Program-made: the position numbers and the translations under genes
From: a candidate division KSB1 bacterium
GTDB taxonomy: Bacteria > Zhuqueibacterota > JdFR-76 > DREG01
Direction of reading: 5' to 3'
DNA: 16,548 bases
NCBI GenBank assembly: GCA_022566355.1
Contig: JADFJB010000105.1
Span: 1 to 16,548, forward strand
Part shown: one piece after another, positions 1-7,161 of the stretch
Layout of the letters: each line of letters opens with the position of its first letter
Numbering within the stretch: position 1 is the stretch's first letter
The notes under the pieces: model-generated
Told to the model about the DNA's origin: nothing
The model's input: only the letters and a program-made list of their open reading frames with translations
Databases searched by the model: none

Positions 1-59
1 ATAACTCCAACAATAAAATTGATTTTGGAGAAAAATACAAAAATGTGCATAAAAAAATC

Positions 60-87
60 TTGACGTTGTCAATCATTGGTTTATATT
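60..87 (+). promoter_or_regulatory. Probable sigma70-type promoter of the acyl-CoA ligase gene
   Basis: A -35 hexamer TTGACG (60-65) and a -10 hexamer TATATT (82-87) are separated by 16 bp, each one mismatch from consensus. A start near 94 would leave about 40 nt of leader before the ATG at 136. The -35 lies inside the inverted repeat TTGAC-GTT-GTCAA (60-72), which could be a repressor site; that part is inference. Confidence 0.5.
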
Positions 88-135
88 GGGTGAATCTTTT
101 TTGAATGGTAATTAAAAACTTAAGGTCTTCATATT

Positions 136-1659
136 ATGTCGAATATTAAAACTATTCAGGAATTATTGGAAAATGGAAAAGGTGATTCCATTGCAATTAG
201 CGCTCCGAATCGAACCGCTTTGACATTTTCCGGATTGCGTGATCACGTTGCAAATACAGTCGATACTTTAAATGCTCTAGGAATTGGCCGTAATGATCCT
301 GTAGCCATCGTTTTGCCAAATGGTCCTGAGATGGCTTCAGCATTTATCTCTATTGCAGCCGGCGCAACGACGGCTCCGTTGAACCCGGTCTACCAGGAAA
401 AAGAATTCGAGTTCTACTTAACTGACCTCAATGCAAGACTCCTAATCGTGAAGGAAGACAGTGAAAGTCCGGCCCGAAAAGTTGCTGAGAAACTTGGAAT
501 CGCCGTTGTGGAATTACAAACGAATGAAGGAGATCCGGCAGGAGTTTTTCAACTTAAGGGAAAGCCTTTGCCAAATGCCAAACCTCAATGTGGATTCGCT
601 AGGGAAAATGATAATGCACTCGTGCTGCATACATCCGGTACAACCGCGCGCCCCAAGATCGTTCCATTGAGCCAATTGAATATTTGTACTTCTGCCGAGA
701 ATATTGTCAACAACCTGGCATTGGTTCCTGAAGATAGATGTTTGAATATCATGCCTTTATTTCACATACATGGCTTAATCGCAGCGGTTTTAAGTTCGTT
801 GCGGGCAGGGGCTTCGGTTTTCTGTACGCCAGGTTTCAATGCATTGAAATTTTTTGCATGGCTAAAAGAATCCAACCCTACCTGGTATACCGGGGTGCCT
901 ACCATGCATCAGGCAATTCTAAGCCGTGCCTCCAGGAATAGTGATATTATCAAAAATTCTCGTTTACGTTTTCTGCGATCTTCGTCCGCATCGCTGCCTC
1001 CCCAGGTCATGATGGCAATGGAAGAGACATTTAATTCGCCGGTGATCGAATCCTATGGTATGACAGAGGCTGCGCACCAAATGGCTAGTAATCCCTTGCC
1101 GCCAAAAGAAAGAAAACCTGGTTCAGTTGGAATTGCCGCAGGTCCGGAAATTTCTATTATGGATGAAAATGGTAAACTATTAACCTCAGGCACAATAGGA
1201 GAAGTAGTTATTCGAGGACAAAATGTAACTTTAGGATATCTGAATAATCCTGCAGCAAATGCAACAGGATTTACGAATGGCTGGTTTCGCACCGGAGACC
1301 AGGGTATTATAGACACAGAAGGTTATCTTCGACTTACCGGCCGGTTGAAGGAGATTATCAATCGAGGCGGAGAGAAAATATCACCTCGAGAAGTGGATGA
1401 AATATTGCTGGATCATCCAGCCGTGCTTCAGGCAGTGACCTTTGCAATGCCTCATGAAAAATTAGGAGAGGAAGTGGCTGTTGCGCTGGTATTGAGAGAA
1501 GGCGAAACAACCACTGAAAAAGAGATCCGCGAATTCGCCGGTCAAAGACTGGCGGATTTCAAAGTGCCGCGTAAGGTAATTTTTCTTGATGAAATTCCAA
1601 AAGGTCCTACCGGCAAATTACAGCGAATTGGATTAGCAGAAAAATTGGGAATCACATAA
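136..1659 (+). CDS. AMP-forming acyl-CoA ligase, oxalate-CoA ligase (AAE3/Pcs60)-like
   Basis: This 507-residue ANL-superfamily enzyme would activate a carboxylic acid with ATP to an acyl-adenylate and then to the CoA thioester in the cytosol. Visible motifs are the P-loop HTSGTTARPK (165-174), PLFHIHG (207-213), the adenine-binding YGMTE (307-311), RTGD (385-388), the hinge after GRLKE (402-406), INRGGEKISPREVD (408-421) and the catalytic Lys494 in PTGKLQR. The blocks around SYGMTEAAHQMASNPLP and INRGGEKISP are those of plant AAE3 and yeast Pcs60, so oxalate is the best substrate guess. The length is normal for the family. The start has a weak AAGG (122-125) upstream. No oxalyl-CoA decarboxylase or formyl-CoA transferase is nearby, so a different short acid remains possible. 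The AMP-ligase class is certain; the substrate is inferred. Confidence 0.9.
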   Translation: MSNIKTIQELLENGKGDSIAISAPNRTALTFSGLRDHVANTVDTLNALGIGRNDPVAIVLPNGPEMASAFISIAAGATTAPLNPVYQEKEFEFYLTDLNARLLIVKEDSESPARKVAEKLGIAVVELQTNEGDPAGVFQLKGKPLPNAKPQCGFARENDNALVLHTSGTTARPKIVPLSQLNICTSAENIVNNLALVPEDRCLNIMPLFHIHGLIAAVLSSLRAGASVFCTPGFNALKFFAWLKESNPTWYTGVPTMHQAILSRASRNSDIIKNSRLRFLRSSSASLPPQVMMAMEETFNSPVIESYGMTEAAHQMASNPLPPKERKPGSVGIAAGPEISIMDENGKLLTSGTIGEVVIRGQNVTLGYLNNPAANATGFTNGWFRTGDQGIIDTEGYLRLTGRLKEIINRGGEKISPREVDEILLDHPAVLQAVTFAMPHEKLGEEVAVALVLREGETTTEKEIREFAGQRLADFKVPRKVIFLDEIPKGPTGKLQRIGLAEKLGIT

Positions 1660-1675
1660 ATTTACGAATTTTGTC

Positions 1676-1761
1676 ACTCCCGCATGTTTCTAGCGGGAGT
1701 CTATTCAGACCCCTGATAAACTTGTGCCCGCATGCTTTTAAGCGGGTAAGCTTTCGGGGGT
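1676..1761. repeat. REP-like double hairpin in the intergenic gap
   Basis: The first hairpin pairs ACTCCCGC (1676-1683) with GCGGGAGT (1693-1700), a perfect 8-bp stem around the loop ATGTTTCTA. The second pairs CCCGC (1727-1731) with GCGGG (1742-1746) around a similar loop, ATGCTTTTAA, and is nested in an outer ACCCC (1709-1713)/GGGGT (1757-1761) pairing. The shared CCCGCATG(T/C)TTyTA core suggests two copies of one extragenic palindromic repeat. No T-tract follows the first stem, so it is not a classical terminator, although it could protect the 3' end of the upstream mRNA. The rest of the gap to 1892 is AT-rich with no feature I can name. Confidence 0.6.
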
Positions 1762-1892
1762 AACAGTTTTAGAGTTTTCGTTCTTGCTTGAAAAAAATTA
1801 TAAATCATCGTATTAATCAATAGAAAATTTCGATGGTATTCAGTGCTATTATTAAGTAAAAATAACAATTTCATTCTAATTCCTCAAAATCA

Positions 1893-2861
1893 ATGAAAAT
1901 CTGCATTTATGGCGCCGGGGCAATCGGCGGATATCTTGGCGCCCAATTGGCAATAGCAGGCTATGATGTATCATTAATTGCCCGCGGACCTCACCTGGAA
2001 GCTATACAAAAAAAGGGTTTGATTTTATGGACAGAAGGGGAGAAAAAAGTTGCTAAAATAACGGCTACTGACAACCCGAAAGAGCTTGGTCAACAAGATT
2101 ATGTGATCATTACTCTCAAAGCGCATTCGGTTTCGCCCATTGTGGAACAAATGACACCGCTTCTCGGGGAGAATACGGCAATCGTCACCGCCCAAAATGG
2201 CATTTTGTGGTGGTATTTTTATAAGTTGGCGGGTTCCTTTGAGAATCATCGTTTGGAAAGTGTGGACCCTGGCGGACGGATTTGGGATACACTGAGACCG
2301 GATCGGGTGATAGGTTGTGTGGTATATCCTTCCAGCGAAATTGTGGAACCCGGAATTATCAGGCATATTGATGGCAAGCGTTTTATGCTTGGTGAATTGG
2401 ATGGTTCTAAATCTGATAGGGTAGTGGCTTTAAGTGTGGCTTTTACTGCTGCAGGTTTCAAAGCGCCTGTGCGAAAAAAAATAAGGGATGATATCTGGTT
2501 AAAACTTTGGGGCAATGTCTCTTTTAATCCGGTGAGTGTTCTTACTTCGGCAACATTGGAGCAAATGGCGCAGGACTTAGCTGTTCGTTCTGTCATTCGA
2601 AACATGATGGTTGAAGCTGCGGCTGTTGCAGAAAAACTGGATGTGAAATTTTTGGTCGATGTTGATACCCGCATTGGCTGGGCTGAAGATGTAGGCGCCC
2701 ACAAAACGTCCATGTTGCAGGATTTTGATAAGGGTCGGCCAATGGAAATTGATGCATTAGTAGGTGCTGTTTCTGAAATGGCTAAACTAGTTGGTACTCC
2801 CACACCCACAGTCGATACCGTACTTGCGCTATTAAGATTATGTGTTCAAAATTCTGAATAG
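1893..2861 (+). CDS. Ketopantoate reductase (PanE/ApbA)-family NAD(P)H-dependent oxidoreductase
   Basis: This 322-residue protein has a two-domain 6-phosphogluconate-dehydrogenase-like fold. The Rossmann nucleotide loop is GAGAIGGYLG (7-16), followed by VIITLKAHS with Lys76 and QNG (101-103). The C-terminal helical domain (about 195-315) carries DIWLKLWGNVSFNP with Lys204, matching the catalytic lysine of E. coli PanE (Lys176), and MEIDALVG with Glu285, matching its acid Glu256. Family members reduce 2-dehydropantoate to pantoate with NADPH for coenzyme A synthesis. An insert around NGILWWYFYKLAGSFENHRL (102-121) marks a PanE paralogue group whose substrate is often unknown. No panB, panC or panD is near, and the gene stands 233 bp behind the CoA ligase, so a pantothenate role is plausible but not shown. 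No good Shine-Dalgarno is visible before the ATG. Confidence 0.85.
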   Translation: MKICIYGAGAIGGYLGAQLAIAGYDVSLIARGPHLEAIQKKGLILWTEGEKKVAKITATDNPKELGQQDYVIITLKAHSVSPIVEQMTPLLGENTAIVTAQNGILWWYFYKLAGSFENHRLESVDPGGRIWDTLRPDRVIGCVVYPSSEIVEPGIIRHIDGKRFMLGELDGSKSDRVVALSVAFTAAGFKAPVRKKIRDDIWLKLWGNVSFNPVSVLTSATLEQMAQDLAVRSVIRNMMVEAAAVAEKLDVKFLVDVDTRIGWAEDVGAHKTSMLQDFDKGRPMEIDALVGAVSEMAKLVGTPTPTVDTVLALLRLCVQNSE

Positions 2862-2919
2862 AGTATTGATTTTTAGAAATTGGCTATTTCAATTATTAAT
2901 CTGAACAATTCATAGCAAC

Positions 2920-2947
2920 AAGTCACAAAGTCACAAAGTCACAAAGT
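2920..2947. repeat. Short tandem repeat, (AAGTCACA)x3 plus AAGT
   Basis: The octamer AAGTCACA occurs three times head to tail (2920-2943) and is followed by a partial AAGT. It lies 59 bp past the dehydrogenase stop codon in non-coding DNA. The number of units could vary by replication slippage. No function is apparent. Confidence 0.75.
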
Positions 2948-2965
2948 ATTGAAAAAAAAGAAAAT

Positions 2966-3088
2966 AAGTTTGAGTCCACTCTAAAAACCGATTCAGTCGC
3001 TTTTCTAAAATTAAATGATACATAAAAACAAATACTTATGAGAGCGATGGAATCGGTATCGCACCTTTTTAGAATGAACTCAAGTTTT
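2966..3088. repeat. Imperfect long inverted repeat
   Basis: The left arm (2966-3000) reads AAGTTTGAGTCCACTCTAAAAA and then CCGATTCAGTCGC, with one copy of each block. The right arm (about 3041-3088), read on the - strand, gives TTGAGTTCATTCTAAAAA, an extra 10 bases (GGTGCGATAC), then CCGATTCCATCGC. The two arms therefore look like copies of one dispersed element in opposite orientation, separated by about 40 bp of AT-rich DNA. No transposase or target-site duplication is evident. Transcribed RNA would form a long stem, but no T-run follows. This and the neighbouring tandem repeat occupy most of the 378-bp gap 2862-3239. Confidence 0.55.
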
Positions 3089-3150
3089 ATAATTATAAAA
3101 TAAATCGAAAGGAACTCATTTTTTAATAGTGGTTCTTCTAAGTTACATAA

Positions 3151-3180
3151 TTTTCGCGTCTTCGTGGCAAAAAATTCATG
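3151..3180. repeat. Dispersed 'TTCGTGGCAAAAAA' repeat fragment
   Basis: The segment TTTTCGCGTCTTCGTGGC followed by AAAAAATTCATG resembles the core of the direct repeats at 7042-7107 and 7853-7918, which read TTTGTGGCAAAAAATAATG. I read it as a decayed copy of the same dispersed intergenic family, on similarity alone. Confidence 0.35.
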
Positions 3181-3239
3181 AATAGTGCAAGTTAATCAAT
3201 CAACCATGCAATTGATAACCTAAACTCAAGGGATTTCTT

Positions 3240-4736
3240 ATGACTGCTGATAATCATAACAAAAGCTCGAAGAATGGATTAGCAAGTTTAAAACTTCCCA
3301 GTATGGTTCCCGCCAAATTGGCTCTATATTTTGGCCCCGGAATTATCCTGATGATGACCGGTATCGGGACCAGTCATTTAATTACTGCACCTGTAGCAGG
3401 AGGACGATTCGGTTATGCTCTTCTTTGGTGTATTCCTATTGCCTATATTTTTAAATACTATGGTTTTGAAATGGCTTTCAGGTTTACGAATGCCACCGGC
3501 AAGAGCATGGTCGAGGCATACAGTACGGCATGGAAAAAATGGCCATTATGGTATGTGCTGGTTACTACGTTGGTTCAATGCGCAATTGGGCAAGCCGGCA
3601 GGCTAATTGCGGCTTCTGCAGTATTATATTATTTATTCAGTGTTTCCCTGGGTTTTAATATCGCCATTGAATACTATGGTCTGTTTTTAGGTTTGATCTC
3701 AGTAGCAATCATTTTGCGGGGGAATTATAAAGCTGTTGAAATGGTTGCTAAAATTGCAGCCGGATTATTAGTAATTTCTACATTAGCCGTATATTTTGTC
3801 AAACCTGCGCCAATCTCCGCAATGGCCAATTTCTTTATTTTCGATACGCCGCAAGGTTCCTGGCTGATTATTGCTGCGTTTCTCGGTTTATTGCCTACAG
3901 GTATTGATGTCTCACTACAAGCATCAGAATGGGGGAAAGCAAAAAAAGTTGGGATGAGTAAGATCAGGACAAATATTGAAGAGTTGGGCATTGCCAAATC
4001 TTTCGATCCTTTTACATCAAAAAAGGAGGATCTAGCTGTCGATACCACCAAACTTCCTGACCATGCTCTTGAGTACTGTAGAAGATGGTTCAAAATCGGA
4101 TTGTGGGATTTTCGGCTAGGTCATGTAATTTCTTTTATTATTGCAATCATTTTTTTGTTATTGGCGGCTGTTTGGTTATATCCGAATCCTGTTGAAGGAC
4201 GAGCCGTGATCGGGGAAATTGCCAAAATTTTCACACTCAGTGTCGGACCATGGATGATGGCTATTTTCTTGCTTGGCGCTTTTGCGGCAACCTTTTCCAC
4301 CGCATTCAATTATTTCGACGGCTGGCCCCGGATTGTTGCTGCATGTAGCAGGAATATGTTCAAAAACACAGCGAGTCTGCAGGGGATTGAAAAAGAATCT
4401 CTGGCAGCTGAAAATAAAAGCAAATGGTATTCCGAATACAACATTTATCGAATGACGATGTTATATTCCCTTGTGGCTTCTGTTTTAATTATAGCAGGAA
4501 TACCGAAACCGGTTTGGTTAGTACTGGTTGCTTCGGCGCTGGCATTTTTTATTGCGCCTGTTATATTTTTTCTCAACCTTTATTATTGCTTAACGATTAT
4601 TCCCAAAGAAGATAAATATTTTTATCCTTCAACTTTTGCGAAATGGTTTGGCTGGGCAAGTTTTTTTGTTTTTACAATATTGAGTGCAATTCTAATTTTG
4701 GCGAGAGTATTTAAGATTGAGTTGTTTGGAGCATAA
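3240..4736 (+). CDS. Nramp-family transporter, divergent clade lacking canonical metal ligands
   Basis: This is a 498-residue inner-membrane protein with about 11 hydrophobic segments and the Nramp (SLC11, LeuT-like) fold. TM1 is recognised by FGPGIILMMTGIGTSH (31-46) running into AGGRFGYALLW (53-63). TM6 is recognised by AAFLGLLPTGIDVS (212-225). Canonical Nramps bind Mn2+/Fe2+ with Asp and Asn of a TM1 DPGN motif and Met of a TM6 MPH motif. Here the TM1 motif is GTSH (43-46) and the TM6 Met position is Leu218, so all three ligands are absent. The G-x-S-H form is, from memory, typical of a group common in FCB bacteria, so this is not a one-gene accident. A soluble loop of about 55 residues follows TM6 (about 230-285). 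The ATG is preceded by AAGGGA (3228-3233) at good spacing. The transported ion or solute cannot be stated; 'manganese transporter' would be an over-call. Confidence 0.8.
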   Translation: MTADNHNKSSKNGLASLKLPSMVPAKLALYFGPGIILMMTGIGTSHLITAPVAGGRFGYALLWCIPIAYIFKYYGFEMAFRFTNATGKSMVEAYSTAWKKWPLWYVLVTTLVQCAIGQAGRLIAASAVLYYLFSVSLGFNIAIEYYGLFLGLISVAIILRGNYKAVEMVAKIAAGLLVISTLAVYFVKPAPISAMANFFIFDTPQGSWLIIAAFLGLLPTGIDVSLQASEWGKAKKVGMSKIRTNIEELGIAKSFDPFTSKKEDLAVDTTKLPDHALEYCRRWFKIGLWDFRLGHVISFIIAIIFLLLAAVWLYPNPVEGRAVIGEIAKIFTLSVGPWMMAIFLLGAFAATFSTAFNYFDGWPRIVAACSRNMFKNTASLQGIEKESLAAENKSKWYSEYNIYRMTMLYSLVASVLIIAGIPKPVWLVLVASALAFFIAPVIFFLNLYYCLTIIPKEDKYFYPSTFAKWFGWASFFVFTILSAILILARVFKIELFGA

Positions 4737-4770
4737 ATCTTAATGAGATGATGGTTTTGAAAATCAAGAA

Positions 4771-4935
4771 AAATATCGAAATCCGAATATCTAAATTCTA
4801 AACAAATAAGAAATTCTAATTATTAATTTTTCAAACTTGATCCCAAATTAATTTAATTATCTAAACTACAGTTTGATTTTTTGAGTTTTAGACATTAGAA
4901 TTTGTTTGGGTTTTCGATATTCGATATTCTAATTT
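4771..4935. repeat. AT-rich imperfect inverted repeat upstream of the GGT-family gene
   Basis: The left side (4771-4820) contains ATATCGAAATCCGAATATC and then AAACAAATaagaaATTCTAAT. The right side (4891-4935), read on the - strand, contains AATATCGAATATCGAAAAC and AAACAAATTCTAAT. Both ends thus carry the same two blocks in opposite orientation, and a related sequence lies at 14627-14663. It fills most of the 221-bp gap before the GGT-family gene, so any promoter for that gene must lie within or beside it. Confidence 0.4.
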
Positions 4936-4957
4936 CTAATTTTACGGAGTTAAAAAA

Positions 4958-6652
4958 ATGAAATTCATATATTTACTACCTACCATGATTTTTTTCGTCC
5001 CGTTATTATTAGCACAAGACCGCATCACCGGCAGATCGTTTGCCACCCGATCCGAAGTGATAGCCCAAAATGGGATGGCGGCGACGAGTCAACCCTTAGC
5101 CACACAAGTGGCCCTTGATATTCTCAAGCAGGGTGGTACTGCTGTCGATGCTGCAATTGCAGCCAATGCCATGCTTGGTCTTGTTGAACCCACGGGCAGC
5201 GGAATTGGCGGTGACCTTTTTGCCATTGTCTGGGACGCCAAAACCCAGAAGCTTTATGGATTAAATGGAAGCGGCCGTTCACCTTATTCCTTAACCCTTG
5301 ATTATTTCAAGCAAAATGGTTATAAGCAAATTCCGAGTCGCGGGCCGTTGCCGGTTTCGGTGCCGGGCTGTGTGGACGGTTGGTTTGAATTACACAAGAA
5401 GTTTGGCAAATTGTCTATGGAATCCATTTTAGGACCTACCATAAAATACGCCCGGAAGGGTTTCCCGGTATCGGAACTGATTGCGTATTATATGCAGGCT
5501 CATGTGCCAATCTTGCAGGAATGGCCGGGTTTTAAGGAAACTTTTATGCCAAACGGCAGAGCGCCGGAAAAAGGTGAAATATTTAAAAATCCGAAATTAG
5601 CCAACACCCTGGAAAAAATCGCAAAAGGCGGCCGGGATGTCTTTTACAAAGGCGAGATTGCCAAAACCATCGATGCGTTTATGAAAAGAGTAGGTGGATT
5701 TCTTTCCTACAAAGATTTAGCAGATCATTCTTCAGAATGGGTTGAGCCGGTTTCCACTAATTATCGCGGCTACGATGTCTGGGAACTGCCACCCAATGGA
5801 CAGGGAATTGCCGCCCTGCAAATCTTAAATATTCTCGAAGGTTTTGATTTAAAGAGTATGGGCTTTGCCAGTACAGAATATATACCTCATTTTTTGGAAG
5901 CGAAGAAATTGGCATTCGAAGATCGAGCCAAATATTATGCCGATCCGGATTTTAATGAGATTCCGGTTGACTGGCTTATCTCTAAAGAATATGCTGAGGA
6001 GAGACGCAAGCTCATCGATCCTCATCGAGCGGCTTGGCGCTATGACGTTGGCAATCCCAGTCTGGAAGCTGGTGATACCATCTATCTGACTGTTGCCGAT
6101 AGTGAAGGCAACATGGTTTCGTTGATTCAGAGCAATTATCGTGGCATGGGATGCGGCCTTTCTCCGGATGGATTGGGATTTATTTTTCAAGATCGTGGTG
6201 AATTGTTCACTCTCGAAGAAGGTCATTTTAATACGTATGCACCGCACAAACGTCCGTTTCATACGATCATTCCAGCATTTATCACCAAAGACGGTAAGCC
6301 CTACATGAGCTTTGGCGTTATGGGTGGCGCTACCCAACCCCAGGCACATGCGCAAATCGTAATCAACATGGTTGATTTCGGTATGAATCTGCAAGAAGCC
6401 GGCGATGCCCCCCGGATTTTACATCAGGGCTCCTCCCAACCAACAGGTGAAGTAATGACAGACGGCGGATCTGTGTATCTGGAAACCGGAGTCGATTATG
6501 AGGTCATCCGGGAATTGGTAAAAATGGGGCACAATGTGGGCTACAATGTCGGTAGTTTTGGCGGTTATCAGGCTATTCTATTCGATTGGAAAAACAAGGT
6601 TTATTACGGTGCTTCCGAGTCCAGGAAGGATGGGCATGCGGCTGGGTATTGA
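4958..6652 (+). CDS. Secreted gamma-glutamyltransferase-family Ntn-hydrolase, copy 1 (intact)
   Basis: This 564-residue exported enzyme belongs to the GGT family, whose precursor self-cleaves so that a threonine becomes the N-terminal nucleophile of the small subunit. A signal peptide spans about residues 1-20 (hydrophobic run ending LLLAQ). The large subunit carries GGTAVDAAIAAN (59-70), GSGIGGD (80-86) and NGSGR (103-107). The cleavage site is GDTIYLTVADSEGN with Thr374 as nucleophile, leaving a small subunit 374-564. The residues that grip the glutamyl group in E. coli GGT differ: the NNQMDD block is FQDRGEL and the SS pair is HT (PFHTIIPAF). This is the YwrD-like pattern, so glutathione or glutamyl transfer is unlikely to be its reaction and an amide or acyl hydrolase is a better guess. 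GGAG (4946-4949) precedes the ATG. A near-identical damaged duplicate lies at 7912-9324. Confidence 0.85.
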   Translation: MKFIYLLPTMIFFVPLLLAQDRITGRSFATRSEVIAQNGMAATSQPLATQVALDILKQGGTAVDAAIAANAMLGLVEPTGSGIGGDLFAIVWDAKTQKLYGLNGSGRSPYSLTLDYFKQNGYKQIPSRGPLPVSVPGCVDGWFELHKKFGKLSMESILGPTIKYARKGFPVSELIAYYMQAHVPILQEWPGFKETFMPNGRAPEKGEIFKNPKLANTLEKIAKGGRDVFYKGEIAKTIDAFMKRVGGFLSYKDLADHSSEWVEPVSTNYRGYDVWELPPNGQGIAALQILNILEGFDLKSMGFASTEYIPHFLEAKKLAFEDRAKYYADPDFNEIPVDWLISKEYAEERRKLIDPHRAAWRYDVGNPSLEAGDTIYLTVADSEGNMVSLIQSNYRGMGCGLSPDGLGFIFQDRGELFTLEEGHFNTYAPHKRPFHTIIPAFITKDGKPYMSFGVMGGATQPQAHAQIVINMVDFGMNLQEAGDAPRILHQGSSQPTGEVMTDGGSVYLETGVDYEVIRELVKMGHNVGYNVGSFGGYQAILFDWKNKVYYGASESRKDGHAAGY

Positions 6653-6683
6653 AAGAATATATTCCATGAATGAAAGCAAGTGC

Positions 6684-6712
6684 TTGACTTTTAACTGAAC
6701 AAAACCTAAATT
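6684..6712 (+). promoter_or_regulatory. Possible promoter of the DUF433 gene
   Basis: TTGACT (6684-6689) and TAAATT (6707-6712) are 17 bp apart, about 42 bp before the DUF433 ATG. The spacing is ideal and the hexamers match 5/6 and 4/6. This supports separate transcription from the GGT-family gene. Confidence 0.4.
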
Positions 6713-6754
6713 TTAATAATATATTATTACTCAAAATAATTTAGGAATATTATC

Positions 6755-6988
6755 ATGGGTGTTATTGAAACCTGCTATGAACATATAGCTATCGATGAAG
6801 ATGGAATACCTTACATATTAGGTACGACCATGAAAGTAATTGAATTGATAAAGCTAAAGTTCGCTTACGGATGGAGTCCGGAAGAACTTTTATTCCAGCA
6901 CCCATATCTCACACTTGGTCAAATTCATGCCGCTCTCGCATACTATTGGGATCATACTGAAGAACTCGAAAAAGATATCGATGCTTGA
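6755..6988 (+). CDS. DUF433 family protein (VapB45-like antitoxin), orphan
   Basis: This 77-residue protein matches the DUF433 pattern. An N-terminal HIAIDEDGIPYILGTTMKVIELI segment (10-32; compare the family's 'HI..D...GKP.I.GTR..V..I') is followed by the helix-turn-helix-like GWSPEELLFQHPYLTLGQIHAALAYYWDH (39-67). DUF433 proteins are usually DNA-binding antitoxins transcribed just ahead of a DUF5615 PIN-like toxin. No such toxin follows here: the next gene begins 173 bp on and has its own antitoxin, so this is an orphan or remnant antitoxin. AGGA (6743-6746) sits 8 nt before the ATG. The family call is firm; the antitoxin role is by family analogy. Confidence 0.85.
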   Translation: MGVIETCYEHIAIDEDGIPYILGTTMKVIELIKLKFAYGWSPEELLFQHPYLTLGQIHAALAYYWDHTEELEKDIDA

Positions 6989-7041
6989 TCTCAAAGAATT
7001 AAAAAATTAAAAAAAAATGACCCCTGATTCCCCCTGGTCAC

Positions 7042-7107
7042 ACGAACAATAATTAGTGAAAATTCGTGTACATTTGTGGCAAAAAATAATGTTGAAAATT
7101 TCATTTG
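7042..7107. repeat. 66-bp direct repeat R1, left of the toxin-antitoxin cassette
   Basis: This stretch matches 7853-7918 with four mismatches in 66 positions by eye. Its core is TTAGTGAAAATTCGTGTACA followed by TTTGTGGCAAAAAATAATG. The two copies are 811 bp apart in the same orientation and bracket the DUF6364/PIN pair. R1 ends at TTTG, where the vapBC promoter -35 (TTGACA) begins. The 173-bp gap 6989-7161 holds R1 and that promoter region and nothing else I can identify. Confidence 0.8.
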
Positions 7108-7139
7108 ACAGGCGTATATTTATATTAACTGATACGTAT
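7105..7139 (+). promoter_or_regulatory. Possible promoter/operator of the DUF6364-PIN pair
   Basis: A perfect -35 hexamer TTGACA (7105-7110) overlaps the end of repeat R1. No clear -10 sits at 16-18 bp. CGTAT (7113-7117) and ATACG (7132-7136) form an inverted repeat, and ATACGTAT (7132-7139) is itself palindromic, as expected for an autoregulated toxin-antitoxin operator. The promoter assignment is tentative. Confidence 0.3.
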
Positions 7140-7161
7140 TATTTTTCCTGGAGGAAAAAAA

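Noticed and set aside
1676-1700. Rho-independent terminator for the acyl-CoA ligase
   Set aside because: The stem is good but no T-tract follows, and a second similar hairpin follows, which fits a REP element better.
2246-2809. 187-codon - strand open frame
   Set aside because: Shadow of the PanE-family gene on the opposite strand; Ser/Thr-rich low-information sequence with no motif.
136-2861. A pantothenate/CoA biosynthesis operon
   Set aside because: Only a PanE-family paralogue is present; panB, panC and panD are absent, and the ligase is of the acyl-CoA type, not pantothenate synthetase.
2920-2947. Short tandem repeat as a CRISPR seed
   Set aside because: The units are only 8 bp with no spacers and no cas genes are present; it is a simple tandem repeat.
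5849-6394. 181-codon - strand open frame, repeated at 8524-9069
   Set aside because: It is antisense to the GGT-family copies and recurs only because the gene is duplicated. It has no ribosome-binding site and no recognisable domain.
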